A stretch of 64,000 nt of DNA, taken from contig OY725504.1 of assembly GCA_963281255.1 (NCBI GenBank), forward strand, positions 1,798,001 through 1,862,000, in the 5' to 3' direction. Below are positions 56,830 through 64,000 of this stretch, in pieces. Position 1 is the first letter of the stretch. Each line of letters opens with the position of its first letter. The notes beneath the pieces were generated by a model, which was given only the letters and a program-made list of their open reading frames with translations, searched no databases and had not been told where the DNA came from. This stretch comes from Aphrocallistes beatrix (lineage: Eukaryota; Porifera; Hexactinellida; Sceptrulophora; Aphrocallistidae). Position numbers and translations under genes: made by a program.

Positions 56830-57415
56830 CCCACCAGAAGATACAACAGAAGATATTTGAATGTAAATATGTATATTTGTCAATATTACCTTTTTTGTTG
56901 TGTGGAGATTATTTAAATAAATCTATATAGTAATTTATTCAACTGAATAGGGGTCATTCACAATCCTCAATTGCATAAGCTATTGAGGTAAATGGAAAGC
57001 TATAGCGATTTGTAGGGGAATTATCATGTTGGGAAAACGTTCCTCATTCAAAATAGGCGATAATCTCGGTTGGCGATATATCGAGATGGCGGTGAACATT
57101 GGAGCACTGTAGTCATTTATATTAGAATCAGGGAGCTAAAATGCCACAAATGAAAATAAAATTCAATTACAATTTTAGTAATAATATCATTGAGCTCTCA
57201 TGGAAATCTCCCTAGACAATAATATAATAATTAGATAAATAATGTGTATATAATTACTCCACTTAACCAAATGAAAGAATATGTTATAATAAATAATTTT
57301 GTAAACTAAATTACATCTATTATATAATCTGTATCTTGTGTTTCAAATTAAAATATGACTACTGTGATATCACCAGAGTTGTATCTATCAATATATTTTA
57401 ATCACACCAGATCAT
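56830..57415. other. Stretch with nothing recognised
   Basis: AT-rich, no gene or repeat recognised. Confidence 0.3.
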
Positions 57416-57459
57416 ATTTTGATTGTTTAATTCGTGTCCAGTACTAAATTTCCAGTCAT

Positions 57460-57753
57460 TTGATATATATTGACCATATTTGGAGAGTTTTTTGTTGGCC
57501 GTTCCTAGCAACGGCCAGGAATTTTGAAAAATTCCGATCTCCAAATTTTGGATTAACCATATCGAGTGACCCCTTGTTCTTCTCGACTAGGTTAAGCGAG
57601 TACGAATATGCTAATTAGAACGCTCTAATATATCATATGTGGAATATATGAAGGTTTGGTGGCATGACATAGGTATACTAGTTGAATGTGGTAAAACCTT
57701 CATATATTCCACATACAGTATGATATATTAGAACGTTCTATATTGTATAATTA
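57460..57753. repeat. Two adjacent inverted-repeat pieces
   Basis: 57460-57600 is related to the termini of the foldback at 61212 (atattgaccatatttgg, then ccatatcgagtgaccccttg). 57618-57753 is a separate hairpin: AGAACGCTCTAATATATCAT with TGGAATATATGAAGGTTT, mirrored with a 5-base insertion in the right arm. Confidence 0.65.
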
Positions 57754-57803
57754 ATTGAGTGAATTCTTAAGTCACTCACAGCCATTTATTAGCTTCAATT
57801 TAA

Positions 57804-59732
57804 GGATACCGCCCGTGAAAAATCCATAGGTTTGGCTTACAGCATATATCAAGAATAGAGATATATAAGATGTTAAGCGTGGGCAGGTAGTGCAATTAAA
57901 AAATATTGAGACATGCAAAACAGTTTTTGGCTCGCATTTCTAGTTTTTGAGTTACAGCGTCTCAAAGTCGTTTTTTTCCGTTTTTCCCTAGCACATCTTA
58001 ATGGTAAGCCCTCCTGCACTCTGTGATTTTTTTAAAGCACATGTTTGGATCAAATGCTTCGAAAATTTATTCATAGATAGTCTATCATATTTGCCACTTC
58101 ATAGGACCAAAAGAAAGTTAAAATTTTAAAAATTGTAAATTTTATCGGTGTCCGAATAAAAAGGGCAAAAAAACGGCGAAAAAAGCCCGATTTTCTTTGC
58201 AAATCAGCAATAAAATCACAAATTTATAAATATCAAAAATTGAGTGGTCCTACGCTCATCGCCTAATGATATGGAACAACTCCAGAAATTTTCAAACCTC
58301 TATCTCAAAGCAATTTTGAGTTAAAATTTTTGAAAGACGGTCAATTTTGGAATTTTAAAGTCCCGAGATATAGGGATTTGAAGTTTTGATGGTAAGAACG
58401 ATGTAAAATGAGCTATTAACGAAAAATAAAAGCATCCATGGACATTTAATCGCGTGTATACTAATGAATTAGATGTATTCCAACAGATTTTGGTGAAAAT
58501 AGCAAAATTATACTGAAAATTCACAAATTACCATGAGGCCCCTAACCCCGAATATTTTGAACCAATTAGGGAATGTAAATCATATTCCTAGCAGTACAAT
58601 GTATAATTCATCGGTTTAGAATGAATAAAGAGCTACCAAAAAGTATATTAGGAAGTTAGAGCGAGAGTCTACGACTTTTAGTTTTCAAGTTAGGATTTTC
58701 GAAAAATGCTACGTCATCACGTGATAAAAATTTGAAACTTAGCATTCCATTCCATGTAGTACATTTATTATTTAAGAATCAGATATATACCGTCTTGAAA
58801 AGTATATTAGGAATTGAGAGTTAAGAATTTTGGTGTATATTTCCCGAGATATGGAGGAATATGTTTTTGGACCATAAATGGGGGGGCTTTGACCGAAATT
58901 TGGAGATAAATGCTTTGAACTTCCAAAATAATCATGTTGGGTGCTTCAAAGTTTCTGTATACATTGCTAGTGACTATTGCATTGTTTTTTGAGTATAATA
59001 GCTACTTTTGGGAACTTATTTCATGACAAGATTCACCATTTTCTAATATATTCAAAGTTCTCCATAGAATTTGTATTACAACAAAAACGATGATTAGTCA
59101 AGAAATATTTACTTTTTGACAAAGAGATGTTTGAGGAACCTATATATTATCATATATATCCTTTCATTTAAGATTATTATAGATTATATATCTTCAATAG
59201 TTTTTAAGCATTGACATCGAGCACTTTGGGGGCCATAGAGTGGTTTGATGTCCGAACTTTACCTACAATATACTATAACTTACGAACTAATGGTCCGATC
59301 TCAACAAACTTTTTTTTAAAATGTTCAGAATTTTTTTCTATACACAATAGCTAATATCACAACGGCCATTTCCCGAGCATTTTAGAAATGAAGTCCCTCA
59401 TAAAGATATTTTTGATTGGATTTCAGGTGCCTCTTTTTCTAAATTCATTTGTTTTATAATATTTAAAGGGGCCAAAACCATTTTGAGGTTCGTATAATTG
59501 AAAAAATATCAGATAAGTTAGAAAATAATTGATGAATGCGCCGCAAAATCACGAATAACTTTCCGATTTTTAGTACGCCTGAGCTTTAGGTGCCCAGTTC
59601 TAGAATATCAAAATAAATACCGTCCAACAAGTACGATTAGATGGTAGACTACTCAATAATCCGATGGAATTGACAATAAAAAATTCCACAATTTTTTTAA
59701 ATGTTTTGCGATGTTTTTCGAGGGCGGTATCC
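57804..59732 (+). mobile_element. F-family TTAA element, full-length copy (1929 bp)
   Basis: Ends GGATACCGCCCGTGAAAAA and TTTTTCGAGGGCGGTATCC are flanked by TTAA (57800-57803 and 59733-59736). It is used here as the family reference. No long open frame. Confidence 0.88.
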
Positions 59733-60007
59733 TTAAATTAAGCGTATCTCTTACCAATTAAATACCTTGACTCGCTAAATAAATCAGTATTATAACCAGG
59801 GGCGGATCCAGGATTTCACGAAAGGGGGGCCCAAAGCGAGTGGAACGAGCGACTTTTAGCGACTTTAAAATTTTTTGAATAATTATATTAAAACCCATAT
59901 CGAATGACCATTTGCATATACTATACTTAGATTCATAATATTTTTTAGTATGTAATACTGTGCCACTGTATTGCCACTAGAGACTGAAAACTAGCAGCTG
60001 CTGATGG

Positions 60008-60250
60008 CTAGCACTCAGTCTCATCACCTGCGTTATCTAATAGATTTCTTAACTTCATCAAGCGTGGTCTTTTGATGGCAAACCGATCTACGATCTCAGA
60101 ATACGTGAGATTAATGTCTTTGTGGACATAAAGAAGAATTAAATCATTTAATCGTTCTTCACCCATTGAGCTACGGAGTTCCGTCTTTACATATGCCAGG
60201 GCAGAATTGGCCCTCTCAACAGTAGCAGATGTCACTGGTGCTACTAACAA
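60008..60250 (-). pseudogene. hAT transposase C-terminal dimerisation domain
   Basis: The minus strand reads VAPVTSATVERANSAL then AYVKTELRSSMGEERLNDL and VDRFAIKRPR to a stop at 60008. This is the hAT C-terminal dimerisation domain of ZMYM1-like type (usual form LPV-x-SA-x-ER-x-FS). Only about 75 codons remain. It differs in sequence from the hAT at 2066, so two hAT lineages are present. Confidence 0.8.
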
Positions 60251-60272
60251 AAGGTGTAAAATGCACGATATA

Positions 60273-60795
60273 CAGTAGAACCTCTATAAGTGGGGTCTCT
60301 ATATGTGGGGGGACCTCTATAAGTGGGGCAATTTTTTGACATCCTTGCTCATTTCCATACAGATAAACCTCCATAAGTGGGGAAGTGCCATTATGCGGGG
60401 AATGGGGGTGACTTTTAGGCTAATAATACCTCACGACACTAAGATTAACCTCTATATGTGGGGAATATGATAGGAGTTTTTCTATGCGAAATTGGATATT
60501 AATCAAAACAACCGTTCACAGATGAATCGGAACTTGGGATTGTGCTATACCATTTGCTGGAAATTTCGTGCCTCACAAATCAACCCTTTCTCATATCATT
60601 ACACCCTTAATAAACCATTAAAAAATCGTAAGAAAGTAATAATAAATTTTAGGGAAAGTAGAATAGAGAATTCTCATAGTATTACTAAGGCAAGCTTGTT
60701 TTATGGGAATATTACAATTGGAATCATAAGTGGGGAATGGGGGAGTATCATCATGCTAGCCGGCCCAACCTCCCCCACTTATAGAGGTTCTACTG
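60273..60795. mobile_element. pogo-like MITE 'CAGTAGAACCTCTATAAGTG', copy 1
   Basis: Ends CAGTAGAACCTCTATAAGTG and CACTTATAGAGGTTCTACTG are flanked by TA. The interior repeats 'tatgtggggga' phrases. It is nearly identical to 63112-63633; only a one-base gap and a few substitutions were seen. Confidence 0.88.
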
Positions 60796-61489
60796 TATTG
60801 TCATATATATTTATGATTACAAAGTCTTACTCAATGATATAACATTACTTAGCCTTATGGTAAGGTTTCAAATTTAGGTATAGAATATATATAGTCTTGA
60901 AAAATGAAACAAACCTTAAATATCCATAAAAATACATTAATATTACCGGAATAGTTAAATTTACTGAGAAAATTCCCCATGCACAGACCAATCTGGAAAG
61001 GGTCGCCTTTCTAGATTGGCCTAAAGAAAATGGGGCCCCCAAATATGTAACAAGGAATATACTACTACGAGAACGAGTGCGTTAGGCTAGTCCTCGAAGG
61101 GGGGGCCCAGGGGGGGCCCCCTGGGCCCCCCCTGGATCCGCCTATGAATAACTATTTGTATGGAGAATTATGGGGTGTACGAATACTTTTGTTCAGGCAG
61201 TGTACTATATGTATATTGACTATATTTTGAGCAAAATATTTTGGACCCTCCCTAGCAACAACCTGGAATGCAAAAATTCCGATCTCTAAATCTGGTGTAA
61301 ACCATATCGAGTGACCCCTTGTTTTTCATTTTTGTTGAGTACGAATTTCTTAATATAAATAGTCTACACGTTAGTTTTAAAATATTATGGTTTGCAGCTG
61401 GTGGTATTCATGTATTTTTAAAGGTAAACATACTCATAATTTTTTGTTTTGTCCCTTTAACTCCTATGACATATAAGAATGGAAAATTT

Positions 61490-61850
61490 AGGTGGCACAG
61501 ATGGATTGATATGTTCACATTTCAATTTCATCTTCGGTTTCATCATCCAATGCAATTCCTTCTTTCATATTGCCAAAGTTGTCATCTTGGCATCGTCCGC
61601 ATGTTTGGGAACAGTTGAGTCCTAATTTTCTCTTGCTATATCTGAACTGCTACAGTCCGTGGAACAGCTACAGTAGATCATTTTCAGGAGTGCTTCGGAG
61701 GCAGGGTTACTGTCCAATATGACTGGGATTAGGCTGTTATCTTGGCAGTTCTATCCTCATTCGGTGACCTCCATACCATCAGCCATGCGCATCCACAACA
61801 TCACCTGAAAATAGCACCTCAGAGAGTGAAATTTAGTGGCGGAGGCTGTA
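61490..61850 (-). pseudogene. Inverted duplicate of the same gene's 3' end
   Basis: On the minus strand the frame reads TASATKFHSLRCYFQVMLWM, the same sequence as the right arm. The Cys-rich tail is partly deleted here compared with the right arm. Confidence 0.65.
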
Positions 61851-62800
61851 GTAATAAGGAGGATTCCCTTTCCAATCAAGCCAACAAACAGGCCCTCATC
61901 CATCTCATTTCTAAACCTATGAGAGAAAGTGGGTGCCATGTAATACAGGCTGAGGAGGATGCCGATGTTTGACATTGTGAAAGCAGCAGTATCAATGGCC
62001 TCTTTCAAGACAACAACTCTCATAGGCAAGGATATGGATATATTGGTTCTGTTGCTGCACTACACTCCTAACAACATTGCAAAGAAGATATTCTCCGCTC
62101 GGATAAAGGAAAACCAACCGTAGTGTATGATATCAAGGTGATAAAGCAGGTGCTTGGGGACGAAATCTGCCACAGCCTGCTTTTTCTGCATGCATTCACC
62201 GGGTGTGACACCACTTCCAGCATTTTCGGGCTCGGAAAGAAGTCTGCTCTGTACAAGTTCAAAGAAGATTCCATCTTAAAAAGCTATGCTAGGGTGTTTT
62301 CTGCACCAAACCAAGACCTAGTTGTGATAGAAAGCACTGGTTATAAGTCATGATCGCGTTGTTCAATGCATAACTTGGGGACAGTCTTCGTGACTTGAGA
62401 TACACTATCCTCTGCAAGAAAGTGAGTGCAGCCAAAAGCTTCGACACCCGAAAGACTGCCACCTACAGCCTCCGCCACTAAATTTCACTCTCTGAGGTGC
62501 TATTTTCAGGTGATGTTGTGGATGGCCATGGCTGATGGTATGGAGGTCACCGAATGGGGATAGAACTGCCAAGATAACAGCCTAATCCCAGTCATGTTGG
62601 AAAGTAACCCTGCACCCGAAGCACTCCTGAAAATGATCCACTGTAACAGTTCCACAGGCTGTAGCAGTCTCAGATATAGCTGCAGAAAACAAGGACTCAA
62701 CTGTTCCCAAGCATGCGGGCGATGCCAAGATGACAACTGTGGCAATATGAAAGAAGGAATTGCATTGGATGATGAAACCGAAGATGAAATTGAAATGTGA
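61850..62800 (+). pseudogene. Uncharacterised TE-associated protein (GCDTTS / Cys-rich tail family), broken
   Basis: The + strand reads HVIQAEEDADV, then KAAVSMASFKTTTLIGKD and MDILVLLLHY (61930-62065), a PIN/FLAP-nuclease-like acidic pattern. Then come VYDIKVIKQVLGDEI and LLFLHAFTGCDTTS (62125-62220), GLGKKSALYKF, LPPTASATKFHSL in a shifted frame, and a Cys-rich tail CRKQGLNCSQACGRCQDDNC (about 62680-62740). These phrases occur together in a repetitive, uncharacterised family of cnidarians, echinoderms and arthropods. The nuclease link is only inferred from the acidic residues. Several frameshifts and stops break it, and the 5' part is missing. Confidence 0.65.
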
Positions 62801-63111
62801 ACATATCAATCCATCTGTGCCACCTAAATTTTCCATTCTTATATTTCATAGGAGTTAAAGGGACAAAAAAAAATTTATGAGTATGTGTACCATTAAAAAT
62901 ACATACATGAATACCACCAGCCGCAAACCATAATATTTCAAAACTAACGTGTAGACTATTTATATTAAGAAATTCGTACTCAGCAAGCATAGCAGAAAAA
63001 AACAAGGGGTCACTCGATATGGTTTACACTAAATTTGGAGATCGGAATTTTTACAATCCAGGTTGTTGCTAGGGAGTGCCCAAATTCTTTGCTCAAAATA
63101 TAGTCAATATA

Positions 63112-63633
63112 CAGTAGAACCTCTATAAGTGGGGTCTCTATATGTGGGGGGACCTCTATAAGTGGGGCAATTTTTTGACATCCTTGCTCATTTCCATACA
63201 GATAAACCTCCATAAGTGGGGAAGTGCCATTATGCGGGGAATGGGGGTGACTTTTAGGCTAATAATACCTCACGACACTAAGATTAACCTCTATATGTGG
63301 GGAATATGATAGGAGTTTTTCTATGCGAAATTGGATATTAATCAAAACAACCGTTCACAGATGAATCGGAACTTGGGATTGTGCTATACCATTTGCTGGA
63401 AATTTCGTGCCTCACAAATCAACCCTTTCTCATATCATTACACCCTTAATAAACCATTAAAAAATCGTAAGAAAGTAATAATAAATTTAGGGAAAGTAGA
63501 ATAGAGAATTCTCATAGTAATACTAAGGCAAGCTTGTTTTATGGGAATATTACAATTGGAATCATAAGTGGGGAATGGGGGAGTATCATCATGCTAGCCG
63601 GCCCAACCTCCCCCACTTATAGAGGTTCTACTG
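63112..63633. mobile_element. pogo-like MITE 'CAGTAGAACCTCTATAAGTG', copy 2
   Basis: Same orientation and almost the same sequence as 60273-60795, with TA on both sides (63110-63111 and 63634-63635). It is inserted exactly at the right end of the foldback. Confidence 0.88.
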
Positions 63634-63635
63634 TA

Positions 63636-64000
63636 TCCTTACTATTAAAACGCGATTATTGTTTGTTTGTTTGTTTGTGTACATATATATATATATATAT
63701 ATATCTGTAACGAATTGATTGAAGAAACTGCCAGGCGTAGAAAGCTGATTTTTGGCATGTGAGAGTCTTTTGGCTATGGCTCCAGTAAGTTCTGAGCTCA
63801 GACGAAAATGTCGACTCATCATTGAATTATGACGTCATTGTCACATTTTTAAAAGTTAAGTAATACAGTTATTCGAGCATAACTCAGCCATTATAGGAGA
63901 TAGAAGGCTGAAATTTTAATAGAATATGTATATTAATATATCACACATATGATGCAACTGTCATCAAAAAATGATGAGTCATCACTCTGTTATGATGTCA
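63636..64000 (+). repeat. H-family repeat, copy l, running off the window
   Basis: It begins TCCTTACTATTAAAACGCG after an A, then (GTTT)n and (TA)n at 63660-63705, and CTGTAACGAATTGATTGAAG. CRE site at about 63829. The 3' part lies beyond the window. Confidence 0.85.

Larger units (their letters stand above)
59797..61144 (-). mobile_element. hAT transposon, 1.35 kb relic
   Basis: The left end CAGGGGCGGATCCAGGATTT and right end CCTGGATCCGCC are inverted. Flanks attataac and tgaataac are an imperfect 8-bp duplication (5 of 8). Poly-G/C runs lie inside both ends. It carries a transposase C-terminus and a pogo-like MITE. Confidence 0.8.
59737..61202. repeat. Right half of a Tc1-type MITE, split by a hAT insertion
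   Basis: 59737-59796 and 61145-61202 join to give the right half of the MITE at 39679 (accttgactcgctaaat, then ttcaggcagtg). The hAT 59797-61144 lies between them. Confidence 0.75.
61212..63111 (+). mobile_element. Foldback element with 650-bp inverted arms
   Basis: Arms of about 640-650 bp, 61212-61852 and about 62470-63111, are inverted copies. Ends read TATATTGACTATATTTTGAG and CTCAAAATATAGTCAATATA. The right arm holds the 3' end of a gene on the + strand, and the left arm holds the same 3' end inverted. The loop, 61853-62470, holds the middle of the gene. Confidence 0.8.

Noticed and set aside
56398-56930. Open frames of 77-157 codons rich in Arg/Glu or Leu/Ser
   Set aside because: They are produced by the 9-base CTCTCTCCT minisatellite, which keeps every frame open on both strands.
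60492-60842. 116-codon open frame inside a pogo-like MITE
   Set aside because: It overlaps the MITE end and has no protein-like motif; the near-identical second copy does not preserve the frame.
1-64000. tRNA, rRNA and other structured RNA genes
   Set aside because: No tRNA A/B box pairs with a clover-leaf or rRNA-like blocks were noticed; the visible hairpins belong to mobile elements.

Overview
The window is animal nuclear DNA: AT-rich, with spliceosomal introns, (TA)n microsatellites and dense, nested transposons, and no bacterial-type gene layout. The transposon mix (Tc1/mariner, hAT, PIF/Harbinger, TTAA-specific elements, CR1-like LINE debris) and the one host gene point to a metazoan, perhaps an arthropod such as a copepod. 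The species cannot be fixed from the sequence.

One ordinary host gene is well supported. TRAPPC13, a subunit of a TRAPP vesicle-tethering complex, lies on the + strand as three coding exons (12081-12300, 20288-20476, 42269-43029) that join in frame to about 389 codons. The join uses GT/AG splice sites in phase 1 at both junctions, and a polyadenylation signal lies at 43114. Intron 1 is 8.0 kb and intron 2 is 21.8 kb, and both are packed with nested mobile elements.

1-12 kb holds a hAT element (1851-3898) inside an older repeat. It is followed by palindromic TTAA-flanked elements, one of which carries a 2.8 kb Kolobok/Mutator-like element (7276-10101) with a PHD finger. 12-20 kb (intron 1) holds a cluster of Helitron/HINE-like repeats, a PIF/Harbinger relic (15.7-17 kb) and a 766-bp MITE. 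20.5-42 kb (intron 2) holds a mariner relic, a foldback Tc1, several pogo-like MITEs, a nest of five structural levels (27232-34668) and another split repeat (38049-40669). 43-64 kb holds three Tc1/mariner copies, two 1.9 kb TTAA elements, a second hAT, and a foldback (61212-63111) carrying a broken gene of a TE-associated family.

Two themes tie the window together. First, a 0.5-0.6 kb repeat family (called H here) has an A|TC...CTTG|T insertion pattern, a (TA)n tract near one end, bZIP-type motifs in the middle and GC-rich hairpins at the other end. TA-targeting elements repeatedly land in its (TA)n tract. Second, several unrelated-looking families all sit in TTAA and begin with GG, and one of them encodes the Kolobok-like transposase. 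All transposase genes I can read are broken by stops, frameshifts or deletions. All identifications come from reading motifs and remembered family features; no database search was run.
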